Source of the DNA: Rhypophila decipiens
Taxonomy: Eukaryota > Ascomycota > Sordariomycetes > Sordariales > Naviculisporaceae
Direction: 5' to 3'
Assembly: GCA_033297075.1 (NCBI GenBank)
Contig: MU858050.1
Coordinates: 62,001 to 126,000 of the forward strand
Length of the DNA stretch: 64,000 nt
Both the position numbers and the translations under genes were made by a program. Of this stretch, positions 9,645 to 20,200 are shown piece after piece. Below the pieces are notes generated by a model that saw nothing but the letters and a program-made list of their open reading frames with translations, was not told the DNA's origin and did no database searches. Numbering within the stretch: the first letter of the stretch is position 1; every line of letters begins with the position of its first letter.

Positions 9645-10111
9645 GGCGCCTAATATACAGGCACCAGTCAGCCACCAGTCCTCTCATATTCATCTGACAC
9701 CAGTCTTCTTATATACAGGTACTACTATTATTAGAATAGAGGTTTGCTAGAATAAATGCCTTAACTAGACTTAATAAATACCTTGATTAGAGTAGATGAG
9801 GCCTTGACTAGCTAGAATAAAGGCTTTGACCAGACGAGAATACATGCCTTGACTAGCTAGAAGACATACTTTAACTAGCTGGAATAAATGTCTTAAGTAG
9901 AGTAGATAAGAGGCCTTAACAAGTCGGAATAAATGCCATAATTAGCTGGAATAAAGACTTTAGCTAGTTAGAATAAATGTCGTAACTAGACGAGAATAGA
10001 GGCCTTAACGAGTTAGAATAAATGCCTTGCCTAGCTGGAATAAACACGTTGAGAAGGTGAATTGGACTAGTGCCTGGATATGAAAGTAGTGGTGCCTGAA
10101 TATTAGGCGCC
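9645..10111. mobile_element. MITE-like element with internal minisatellite, copy 2
   Basis: A 467-bp AT-rich element of the same family as 3095-3480. Both ends carry GGCGCC. The first 22 bases of the left end match the reverse complement of the right end with a single difference (GGCGCCTAATATACAGG against GGCGCCTAATATTCAGG, then CACCA in both). The flanks are ATTCTATA at 9637-9644 and ATTCTATA at 10112-10119, a perfect 8-bp target duplication that fixes the element boundaries. The inside is about fourteen worn 22-25-bp units of the TAGCTGGAATAAATGCCTT type. The subterminal GGACTAGTGCCTG at 10064-10076 also occurs at 3433-3445 in copy 1. There is no coding capacity. Confidence 0.9.
9720..10045. 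repeat. 22-25-bp minisatellite inside element copy 2
   Basis: Tandem units of the same consensus as in copy 1 but more diverged and longer in total. Several units have AGACGAGAATA or AGAGTAGATAA variants not seen in copy 1, so the two arrays have evolved separately since insertion. Confidence 0.8.
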
Positions 10112-10470
10112 ATTCTATATCCATACAAGCTTTGAACTTTCCAAGTCTAGCACTTTTCCAGGATCAGGTCTGCCTTGCTTCTCACCAGCCGAGGGTTTTC
10201 AACATGAATGCTATTCGGGGTCATCAGCTACCATCGCACCATCCAGTACTCTGGATGCCTTGCGTCTGAAAGGAAGGTACCCACATAGTAAGTACATCAG
10301 CCATTTCCTTTCTGTGGTACAGCGAAACATGACTTCCTTGCGCGAGGTCCGGTCGGGCCGGGCTCTGTCCGACGCCACGTTGCTCTATTATCCTTCTTTT
10401 GACCGGTCCTTTATAACCCAGAGAATTTACCTTGGTACTCGCAGAGCGCATCATCTCAACTGGACAGGCA
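10112..10470. other. intergenic region
   Basis: No supported gene between the element and the first tRNA copy. Confidence 0.4.
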
Positions 10471-10543
10471 GGTTCGGTAGCTCAGGGGTAGAGCTAACCC
10501 GCTGCATCCGGGTAGGTCGGACGTTCAAATCGTCTTCGAACCT
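10471..10543 (+). tRNA. tRNA-Cys (GCA), copy 1, possibly degenerate
   Basis: A cloverleaf can be drawn by hand. The acceptor stem GGTTCGG pairs with TCGAACC (one G-U), the D arm is GCTC/GAGC, and the anticodon stem ACCCG/CGGGT encloses loop CTGCATC with anticodon GCA at 10504-10506. The T stem GGACG/CGTCT is intact, but the T loop reads TTCAAAT instead of TTCGAAT, a change in the internal B-box promoter. There is one extra base between the D and anticodon stems compared with copy 2. A TTTTT tract lies downstream. The call as tRNA-Cys is solid; whether it is transcribed is doubtful. Confidence 0.72.
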
Positions 10544-10698
10544 TACTGTTTGTTGAGATGGGGTGTTCTGTATGTATATTTTTGTTTTTCTTTTGTTTTA
10601 TATTCTCCCTTCTTGTAACTACACTGACCTCCAACTTGTTTGTACCTTATAAGCCAGAAAGTAGACTTCAATACTCATCTAAAAGCAAACGGGTAAAA

Positions 10699-10770
10699 GG
10701 TTCGGTAGCTCAGGGGTAGAGCAACCCGCTGCAGTCGGGTAGGTCGGACGTTCGAATTGTCTTCGAACCT
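10699..10770 (+). tRNA. tRNA-Cys (GCA), copy 2
   Basis: It is 72 nt with the same acceptor, D and anticodon stems as copy 1 and the normal spacing before the anticodon stem. The anticodon loop is CTGCAGT with GCA at 10731-10733. The T loop TTCGAAT is canonical, but the base after it is T rather than C, so the 53-61 pair closing the T loop is G-U. A TTTT tract follows near 10788. This copy is the more likely functional one of the pair. Confidence 0.78.
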
Positions 10771-10792
10771 TGCCTTTACGCGTTCCCTTTTG

Positions 10793-10908
10793 CTCGTCAG
10801 TACTAAAAACGCCTCCTAACAAGATGTGGCTGGCTCGTCCTTGTCAGGTCCGTTGAACTGGACTTGGGCAGCCCACTCTTGCCAGGAGGCGTTTTTAGCC
10901 CTGACGAG
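10793..10908. repeat. 25-bp inverted repeat with 66-bp loop
   Basis: The left arm 10793-10817 (CTCGTCAG...CGCCTCCT) and the right arm 10884-10908 (AGGAGGCG...CTGACGAG) are complementary at 23 of 25 positions. It begins 22 bp after tRNA-Cys copy 2. The loop is unique and non-coding. It could be a tiny transposon relic (no clear flanking duplication is seen) or a stable hairpin. Confidence 0.75.
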
Positions 10909-11514
10909 TAGTATTCCTCGTCCTTTTTACCCTTCCACTCAGTGGAGTGCTAAATGCATTCTCATAACAGGTTCACTTCAAGTCCTCGATCATAACAGGG
11001 TGGCAGTTGGTGATAGAGCTCTCGGGGCCCGACTACCCTAACAGCCTTGGATCAATTTACCCCATGATTTCATACCGTGTTATTCATGATATGTAACAAA
11101 AGCGAGAGAGAGAGAGAGATGACTAATTACCAGAAAGAAAGGGCCGAAAAGCAAAATGCCAGATGATGAATACAAGGAAAAACAGAAAAAAGGAAAAAAG
11201 ACACCAAAAGGCTCGTCACTAGCAACACAGCTACCGTTACATGATTAGCACGACGTAAAGACTCGGCCGCCCTTCCTGGTATTAAGTCCTCCTCTTTCTG
11301 TACAGGCCCAACTCATATGCGTTGAATACATGTAACATGTAAGAACAGTTCTCTCCCATTTCGTTGGATCAATGCTGAGCATTGGGTATCTCATCAACGT
11401 AAATAATCCCGGTCCCTGCTCCCAACATCACCATTACCCCTTCTTGTCATCGACCGCACATTAGATCAGACCGTGTACCAACGTATCTTCGCTGCCTGCT
11501 TGGTATTCGAGAGC
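10909..11514. other. intergenic region with (GA)n tract
   Basis: No gene. A GA dinucleotide run of about eight units lies at 11104-11119. The rest should be the 3' region of the MFS gene, which reads towards it. Confidence 0.45.
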
Positions 11515-13758
11515 TTAATGCTCCCCCGAGGGATCAATCCCCGTCTCGCCATCCTCCAGCACAAAGACAACATACCGCCTCTTCTCTCCAGCATCTGGGC
11601 TCGAGGTCCTGGGAGACTTGGCAACTTCCTCATTCTCCTGCTCAGGTGCCATCTCCTCCTCGATCCTCAGGCCTACAGAGTCTGTCCCCGGGTTGGGCTT
11701 GTTCTTGACCAGTTCAAACGACCCGTCCAGACTGTTAATGCTGACGACATGATGTTTCCTCCGCTTCAGAAGCTCAGGCGAGACTTCCTCCTCGGGAAAG
11801 ACCACGACGTGTCTTTTCTTTGACGCAGCTGGCTGTTCGCCTCCGCTCTCGGGAGCTGCAGGAGCAGGACCAGACTCGTCAATAACGTAGCGGTTCCCGG
11901 CGGCGAGGAGCGGATCAGTAGCCGGTGCGTGGGGCGCTTCTCTCATAAGGAAGCGCCGCTCGGTGTTGATGGATGATCCGCGGCTCGATCGTCTGCTTGC
12001 TGGGTCGCTTGTGTTGAATCCGGGAGTGATAGGTGACTCGAGAGATGCGCGGACCCGAACTCGAGAGATCTCGACGGTTTCTCCTCCTGCGTTGGTGCTC
12101 GCTATGGAGAAATTATCGGCGCTGAAGTGGCGGCGGTGGGTTTTCAAAGCTTTCGTATAGTCGGGACTTCGAGAGTCGTCTGTTCCTACAGTCCGCTCGG
12201 AAGAGTATCCACCTGCTGCCCCTCCTCCGACCTTATCGGAGCGGGCAGTGTTGGTAGCGGCGGCAGCGACCACAAGTGCATCACCAGATTCCTCGTCACC
12301 GGCAACAGATCGTGTGTTGGTCCTGAGCTGACGACTCCCGATCCATCCGTTGAGAAATAAGAGAACCAGAATGGCACTCAAGGCACTGAGTGTTGCTAGT
12401 AGTTGAGTCAGGGTCTCCCAGCCCCAGCCTGAGCGAACAGAGCCGGCCACCAGAGGACCAATCAAGATGCCCCAGGCGCTGGCAATGCTGGGAATACTGG
12501 TATTTTGCACGGCTGCTCGTGCGCGCTGCCGGGAGGTCATGGAAACGCCACGTGAAGAAGCGGGTGTGGCTGATCCAAAGAGGGGGCCCGCGGTGAAACC
12601 GATACCGAGAGATATGAGGCTAAGTGTTTCGAGTAGGTGAGGTTTAGTGGCGTTTATATCGTCCGACAAGTTACCGAGATACCAAAAGGCAGCAACACAG
12701 ATCAAGAAACCGAGAGTTGCCAAGAACCGGGCGCTCCTCGGTGCCCGGTCGACGATGGAGCCAGTGACAAGACCGACGACTGTGGCCGGGACGAACAAAT
12801 GGACAAGGAGGAACCCAGTCTTGGACACCGGCCAGTGGAAGGTTTTTCCGGCCCAGATGGGCAGGACGGACTGCAGAGCAGCCAGGAACAGAGTGACCAT
12901 GATACAGCCGCCCAGTGCAATGATCGAGCCCGTGCTGTTTGGTGTCGATGCCGCTTCTTCTGTGTTGTCACGTTGTTGAGCAACCACGGTTCCATAACCG
13001 CTCCCCTCAGACCCCAGTAGACGACGTTGTTCGGTCCTGTTGCCAGCTCCGACGGCCTTACCGTAGAGCTTGAAACCAACCAGAACAACCAAAGCGGTGA
13101 GAGCGAGGGCGGCATAGGCATAGTTGAAGACGGTCGTGAGCCCTCCGAGATGGCTATATAACAGACTGCCAGCGGCCGGGCCCACAACCATGGCTACACC
13201 TTGAATAAAGGGGGTAGGCATCCACGAGAGTGGGTTTGCGTCACGGTTGATGCGAGCAGAGATGGACATGAGACCGGCACTAGCTCCAGTGATCAAGACG
13301 CCTGAGAAACCGTGAAGAGCCCGGGCGAGAACCAGCGAGGTGATGCCGTTTGCTATTTGCAGAAGCACAAACGAAGCTGCTGCAAGAACCAGTCCGGCAG
13401 ACAAGCTGGCCCAGATAGAGGACCGCTTGTGCCAAAAGAGAGGAAGGAAGGGAGATGCTGCCACAAAGGCTCCTCCGTATGCTGCAATGAAGACAGAGGT
13501 CCATATTTGCACTGTGAAAGGGGTCAGTATACGTGCTCAAAGGCTGTAAGAATCAACAAGACGCATACCTTGTTCCTCATGAACACCAGTCTGCTCACGG
13601 ATGATAGTAGGAACCAGAGGAATCAAGAGACCGGATAGAAGTGCGTCCGTAAAGGTGGCAAGTTTGGCCAAAACGACGAGGGCCTTTGTGGGATTCGTCG
13701 TCGGCGCCGGGGACTGACGCCGAGCCGGTACCGTCGTAGGTGAGACCGGATCGTCCAT
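11515..13758 (-). CDS. MFS transporter (DHA1/vesicular amine-type), 728 aa
   Basis: Two exons, 13758-13569 and 13511-11515, are joined across a 57-bp intron (donor GTATGC, acceptor CACAG, phase 1). The product begins MDDPVSPTTVPARRQ. The N-terminal half shows the drug/proton antiporter pattern DALLSGLLIPLVPTII (TM1) and TM4-5 with GFSGVLITGASAGLMS. Around ten to twelve hydrophobic helices run to about residue 450, with a central loop near residue 235. A hydrophilic, Ser/Glu-rich C-terminal tail of about 270 residues follows and is unusually long for the family. The likely role is proton-coupled export of small molecules across the plasma or vacuolar membrane; the substrate cannot be told. An in-frame upstream ATG at 13842 would add 28 residues; I prefer 13758. 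Confidence 0.9.
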
Positions 13759-15186
13759 GTTCAAGTGGTCGACCGTTGGCCGCCGAGGATTTATTGTTCT
13801 GTGTTTGTCGCAGGATGCACTGTGAGATAAGGAAGCTGCCAAGCACCGCCTTCAACCCCTCTCTCCTGTTTGCTGCGGTGAGGGGAAGGTCGGTACCAAG
13901 GTAAAAAGACAGTAAAAGCTGAAAACAGAAATTGCGCTGATGGAGCGACCAGCGCGTTCGTCTCTCGTTACTGTAAATATGATTTTTTGTTCTTTTTCGT
14001 CAAGTCGTTGCTTCAACCTCCTGGGAGAGGGATCCTGTTCTTTGGCAAGAAACACCGGCACGAGTCGTAAATTTCGTTTCAAAACGCGTCCTTGTTACTC
14101 CTCATCCACGCGTTTCGTTAGCTTCGTCCCACTTCCCGGGCCAAGCTTCTTGCTTGTGGATTTTGCAAGGAAAAGATGTGCTTATAAAACAAAAGACTCC
14201 ATCATAGCGTGCAAACCGAACGACAAATATCCAAACAACAGACGCTGCTGCGATGGGGAAACCAGGCAGGAAGGTGATAAAAGAGCAGGTCAACTCGACG
14301 AAGAAGGTACGCTGCGGTCCTATCTCTTGAAGATCTGCAATCGGGGTTCCGGCGCCCGCACAGAAAACATCCTGGCTCCACTGTCCAACCACAAGCCCGG
14401 CCTCGCCAATGTGCCCCACCTGAAATGTTCCGCTGAAGACGCCCTGATTGGCCAATTGAACGAGCAGTGGGACAGTCCCCAGAAGTCCATGATTGCCAAG
14501 ACCATCAGGACGACCGCAATCTTGAAGCTATCCCCTGAACGTGCAATGCTCCCGAGGCCAGACCCTGTCACAAGCCCATGTTCACCTTGAGCCTCAAGGA
14601 GAGGGGGTGGCCCTGGTTCATGCCCCGAAGGAGCTGGTGGACCCTGATGGTAGCACTTTATGTAAGCGTCTCGTTGTCGGGCCAACAAGTTGGGAATGCC
14701 CTCTTGTCATTCAGGGGTAAGGGAAAGGGCGAAGGGCACTGGGATTGATCCGTTAATATTTTATAGCAGACAGATAGTCAACTTGCACCAACGCACAATA
14801 CCTTGCTCGTACTTGATATGACGGGAAATCGTCCATTCTGGACATATGAAATGAGAATTGTAGGTTCCAGCAAATCTTTGATAATTCTCAGAGCAAAATG
14901 TTGCGGCATTGTCAAAATATGTATCACCTTGACGTGCTCGTCCCAGACGTCATGCTGGTGGAAAACCAGCCTCTAGCGTGCGCTGGGCCTCGGAACCTCT
15001 TAGCCCCATGACGACCGTTGACAAACTTTAACTTTCCGCTGCGTTTGTCTACCCATCGCAGCTTCCCTCCTTCGAGTGCGTCATATCTGCAACTACCTCG
15101 GCACCATACAGTCTTGTTCTATTCTTCCCAAGCCCAACCGCCATCAACAGCTCCCGCTCATCAGTACCATTCCATCATCACTCACC
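13759..15186. other. intergenic region between divergent genes
   Basis: The MFS gene reads left and the acidic-protein gene reads right, so both promoters lie here. Two overlapping reverse-strand frames (14688-14320 and 14455-14102) have hydrophobic, partly protein-like stretches but no clear join. See findings. Confidence 0.4.
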
Positions 15187-16482
15187 ATGACAGCCAGTCA
15201 ACAACCTTCGAAGCCCATCGATGCTAACTGGAACTTGGTCCAAGTCCTGCAGCTCGATAACCCCGAAACCTCAGGATGGACATGCAAAGGAAGGACCCAA
15301 TCCGGCCGACGATGCCGACGCCTCCTGACACTCGCCAACCGCAACGCCATCGAAGCCATCCTGCCCAAGATATTGAGCACTCCATCAGCCGACGAAACCC
15401 GCGAACTGAATCTCCTCACACGCTGTTGTCTATGCTACGGCCACGATGATGACTCGACTGCCGAAACTGTTGCTCTTCAATGGGCCAAGGATCTTGAGAG
15501 CGCTCGGTCTGGGAACGCAGCTGAGCAGACCGATTCTCTCGCTTCCGGGGCCGTCCACCAACAACAACGATCTGCGGGCAAGAAAAAGCCGGCTACAGAG
15601 GAGCAAGAACAAGCCGACACCCAGAACAAAGACGCAGTGGATGAGGAAGTAGATACAGCAAATTCAGTGCCAGGTCCACGCCGAGGTTCAAGTTCTAGTC
15701 CAGATTTACCTTCGCCTCCGAAACTCAGTCTCCCGGTCAGAACATTGAGGCAGACATCACAACCGTCCATGTCACCGCCAGATCAGCAACATCCGGCCGG
15801 TCCAAAGATAAGCGGCGAAATCGGCCCTCATAGTCATGACTGCGACGATCAAGATGACGATGAGGAAGAGGAAGAAGCTGAAAACGAAGGCATAGAGGAG
15901 GAAGACGACGATGACGACGAAAATCCAGAGGGCAATGAAGATGAGGAATATGACATGGAGAACGAGGACGAAAAGGCCAAATCGGAGAAGAAGCACACAA
16001 AGGCAGAAGACGAAGATGGTGAGGAGCAAGACGATGAGGAGGACGACGACGACGACGAACAAGACGTAGAAGTAGACGACGAGGAAGATGAGGAAGAAGA
16101 AGCTGCAGAGGAAGAGGATGGCTACGAGAGTGATGAAGAAGACACCGGACAGGAAGGCGAGGATGATGACCGGACAGCGACGGAAAAGGCGGAACACGGC
16201 ACCAGAAAGAACGCAGACATTGACGCGGAGGAAGAAGGAGACGACATAGAGGAAGAAGAGGAAGAAGACTCTGATATCGGCTATGAAGATTACGTAGAAG
16301 GGGAGGAAGAGGATGAAGAGGACGACGAAGAGGATCCTGAAATTGACACAAGATCCAGGGCAACAACAGGCATCCTGCATACAAAGAAGCTTCAAGAAGC
16401 CCCTCTCGGAGAGGTCCTCCGCAGATCTGGACGACAGCGCTCAGAGCCGGTTGACTCGTTGGGCGGGATGAGCCTAAGATAG
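15187..16482 (+). CDS. acidic protein with N-terminal Cys motif, 431 aa
   Basis: A single exon. Residues about 20-90 contain the pattern W-T-C-K-G-x-T-x-S-G-R-R-C-R-R, then NRNAIEAILPKIL and LLTRCCLCYGH. The C-x(5-6)-SG-x-RC / NR / C-x2-C-x-G-H layout resembles the small Cys/His module in front of GIY-YIG (T5orf172) domains in many fungal proteins, but no GIY-YIG domain follows. Instead residues about 220-410 are a nearly continuous Asp/Glu tract broken by a few Lys-rich spots. The basic C terminus includes VLRRSGRQRSEPVDSLGG. Such acidic tracts occur in histone- or nucleic-acid-binding chaperones; a nuclear role is inference. The ATG at 15187 is preferred over an in-frame ATG at 15076, because the extra residues look like translated leader. 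Confidence 0.78.
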   Translation: MTASQQPSKPIDANWNLVQVLQLDNPETSGWTCKGRTQSGRRCRRLLTLANRNAIEAILPKILSTPSADETRELNLLTRCCLCYGHDDDSTAETVALQWAKDLESARSGNAAEQTDSLASGAVHQQQRSAGKKKPATEEQEQADTQNKDAVDEEVDTANSVPGPRRGSSSSPDLPSPPKLSLPVRTLRQTSQPSMSPPDQQHPAGPKISGEIGPHSHDCDDQDDDEEEEEAENEGIEEEDDDDDENPEGNEDEEYDMENEDEKAKSEKKHTKAEDEDGEEQDDEEDDDDDEQDVEVDDEEDEEEEAAEEEDGYESDEEDTGQEGEDDDRTATEKAEHGTRKNADIDAEEEGDDIEEEEEEDSDIGYEDYVEGEEEDEEDDEEDPEIDTRSRATTGILHTKKLQEAPLGEVLRRSGRQRSEPVDSLGGMSLR

Positions 16483-17206
16483 TTTCGTCGGCCGTTTTAT
16501 CCTGGTATCCTGCTTTACTGCTGTCTGTTGTTTCTGGCCTCCTTCCTTGTTGGTCTGAGTCTGGGTCTTGTACTGGGATCAAGAGCCAAAGGCAACGCAA
16601 ATAAACGGCTATTGGATTGAGGACTCGTTGTAAGTGCCTCTATCCAGGCAGCTGGGGATTCTGCTGTTCATGTATCAATATCAATACCGAGCCGGTCAGT
16701 TAGTCAAGGTAACTTCCTTCCACAGACTTCAGTGACAACACTGCATACACAAAACGAATAACGATTAGATCGGTCATACCAAATCTTGGGCCATAACACA
16801 ATCGCTACCAAGTAAATTGCTTCTGTCTACTAATACATGTTCGTTCAAGCAAATAAGTGATAGGCAGACAAGGCAAAGAAAGAATAACGGTGCTAGCACC
16901 ATAGCAGTTGGGTATCGCCCCTCCTTTTGTCATTTGATGATATCCTTTATTCGGGGAAAAAACGGAAGAGCGACATGGTATCCAAACTTGCGAGCTCTCA
17001 ACAAACCGACCAATATATTTATGCATGTAGCAATCCTTTCAAATCCCATGTATGTAGCAACGATGTTGGTATCTGGTATAATAAATGAAAGAAAAGAAAT
17101 GCAATAACAACAAAAGCAAACCAAACCAAATAGTCCTCCTTTGCTAGCAAAGTGCCCCCTGGCAATGCAAATATTTCGGACCTACGTCATCCCCAAGCTC
17201 CTTTTC
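16483..17206. other. intergenic region between convergent genes
   Basis: It contains the 3' regions of the acidic-protein gene and of the patatin gene. No gene is seen. Confidence 0.5.
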
Positions 17207-20200
17207 TCAAAAACCCCCAACAGGCTCCCACTTACTCTCCCTCCTACCCTGATACCTAACCTCCAGGAAGCGATTAAACCGGCCATCAGAAACAATAAAC
17301 TGCACCGGAGCAGAAAGCGTCTTTTCATCAAAATTCACCTCGGAATTCACAAACTCGACGTCATTGATCTTTTCCGTCTCGGAACCAACCACCACCTCGC
17401 GCAATCGAAACTGCGGCTTGAGCGCCAACAACGACACAGCCCCTTCCGTCTGGGGCGTCAGCCGGCAGTGGATCACGCTCCGGTACTGATCCCCTTTCAT
17501 ACTTGGTGGCAAAATATGCTCCAGGTAAAACAACGCCGCTAGTAGCCGCCGCGCCACGACCTTGATATGCTCATGCGCGGAGCTGTACTGGCTGTCCATG
17601 TAATTGATGGATGCCCGTTGGCCGGTGGCAAAATACGACTCGCGAGATAGATACTGGCGACAATCCCAGTGCAAATCGGGGATCCTGCCTACGGCGTCGA
17701 GGTGGGGGGGCTTGTCGATCAGGCCGATGTCTAACCTGTGGCAGTTTTGTCGGAGCCGGCCCTGGGTGGCTTCTTTAAAGTCGACCCATTCCCGGTGGCA
17801 GTCGAGCGTGGCTTCGACCATGTCCAGTCCTGTCTCGACCTTCTTTCGCAGGCCGCTGGGGAGGACTCGTTTGATACTTTCTAGCTTTTCGGAGCGTGAG
17901 TTTTTGACCCGGCCGTCGCGGTCGACGTGGATGCCTGTTCCTACTGAGAGGATTATGTCGGGGTTTGTTGTGGAGCTTGATGGCCAGATTCGTTTGTGCT
18001 CGTCGTAGGCTAGGCGGACGGGGTTGTTTCGGATTGTGGCGCCGTCGACGTAGGTTCTGTTTGTTGCTTGGTGTTCGTATGGTTTGAAGAGGGTCTGGGC
18101 TGCCGAGGTAGCGCGGGCACTGAGCATGTCAGTCAGAGAAAGTTGGAATATCGTGGTTATGGGTCATAGGTCGCTTACGCTTGCCAGGTTTTAAAGTCCT
18201 TGCTCTGGTCGTCTTCTCGTTGCAGCCAGTCATCTGTCACTCAAGTCAGCATGAGTCCCCTATCTAGATCAAGAACATGGTGACTTACATCCGTCCTTCC
18301 CATCTTTACTTCTTTGGATCGGATTTCGAGAGTAATTCTGATGGCCGTTAGTGTATCAAGACACACAAAAGCAGCTCAGTGGAAAAGCCTACCGCTATAA
18401 GACACGGCTGCCTTCTTCCTTCCTGACAGGTCACCACGCCGACCTTGACAATATCTCCATAGACGGCACTACTGCTCGACTGGCCAAACAGGTACCCGTT
18501 CCCGAAGCTGTCCTTGAGCGCCGACTCGATGCCCTCATTGGTGTATTTGTGATCGCAGAAGGGCTCGGCAAGCTTCGCAAAGATGGGCACCCGGAGCGCC
18601 TTTCTGAGCGAAAAGGCACTAGCCGCGAGTGACCGGAACCTGCTATCAGCGTTACTCAACGTCCATCTCTTCTCAAAGACGCCAAGCCCGACAATACCAC
18701 CGGTGCTTGTGCCCACGACGAGATCAAAAAGGTCTTGGATCTTGATCCCTAGCCCAATCGTCTTTTCAATCTCGTTCAAAATGGCAAGTTCGACAATTCC
18801 ACGGATTCCTCCGCCGTCGAGAACAAGAATTCGTGCCCCGGCTGTCTTGGGCTTCACCCGTATCGTCCATGGCTTCTTCTCCAACTGACATCCCAGAGGA
18901 CATTCGCTGATCTCAATCACAGAATGGTGTCGCCTTGACCCACTGTATCGTCGGATGCAGTCGTTGCAGATGCCGTGCTGCTTGGGTCGACAGGGAAGCA
19001 TATTGGTGGGTGTGTTTGACAAGCATGCGAGGCAGGTCCTCTGTCCCGTTATCTGCGTCACACCACTGATGAGTGCGGTAGAGGCCAACTTGTCCATCGC
19101 ATGGCCTCGACTCCGCAGCGTGCTTATTTCCCCCCACAGACTCTCGGTGTAGGAATCAGGCTCGTACGAGCTCTTGTACATGCCAACTTCGAGGTTCTCC
19201 TCCGAGACGCGGGCGTCTCGGGCATGGAGCGAGTCTGGGTTATGAATCGCGAGGTCAAACTGGTGCCCTTTGTCGTGTCCGTCGAGGTAGTTCTTGCACC
19301 GCCGTTTGCCCGTCGAGTCTTTGGATTCGCATCGCCAATAGCGGTCCCGGAAGTACTCGAGACCTCGTCGCGCTTCGTCGACAAGGAAGTCGCGCTGCTT
19401 CTGAATCTCCTCGGCAGCATCTATCAGGAGAAGTAAGCATTGGCATTCCAGAACATGGACAAGATCACATACCTTTGTCGCTGGTAACTACGACCTGGGC
19501 GACAATACACGAGGCGATATACGGTATGATGGCGGTAATCAGCTTGGCTTCCCCTCCAACCTCATCAGTCAGGTCGAGCCCACGTAGCTTGACCATATTC
19601 TTCATGAGCTGAAGCAGATGCTCGCTAAACCGTCGCGGCAGGGCAGAATCCCCGTCAGACAGACGGTGAAAGTCCAGAGCGTTGTTGTAATCGAGGGCAA
19701 GAGAATTTACCGATGTGAGGAGATAGGCGTTGAGACTCGCAACGTCGAGGTCCATGTTGAGAGATCGCCTCTTTGCCCGGATGCGACCAGACATGGCCTT
19801 GATTTCGCCATACAAGACCTTGATCTGCGTCGAGATCCTCTGGGCTGTTACTGGAGACGTCCTGGTGTGCTGCGGAATGGCAATGACGCGGAAGCTGTGA
19901 TAGTAGCAGTATATTAGATCCTTGGCCGACGTGATGTTTCTACCACGCGCCTTCCACTTCTTTTGCAACTCGACGAATCTGGCCGACCTCTGGAAGCTGT
20001 CGAGGAGCTTCTTGGTTGCTCCATCAACGGTCGACAGGTTCTCCTGAGAATCCTGCGCCAGCTTGTTCAGCACGATGACCAAGCCCGGCCTCACTCGTTG
20101 GTTGAGCGTCTTTTCGTGGCCATCCTTGGCCCATTTGAACATCTCTTCTAGAATAGTCTGGGCTGCCCGCGAGTTGGTCGTGACGAAGCATACAACATCC

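Noticed and set aside
13940..14590. Forward frame of 216 codons between the MFS and acidic genes
   Set aside because: Cys/Arg/Ser-rich composition typical of a shadow frame; lies in a divergent promoter region.
15737..16600. Long reverse-strand frames (Leu/Arg- and Phe/Val-rich) opposite the acidic gene
   Set aside because: They are mirror products of the Asp/Glu codon tract (GAA/GAG/GAC/GAT read in reverse) and have no independent signal.
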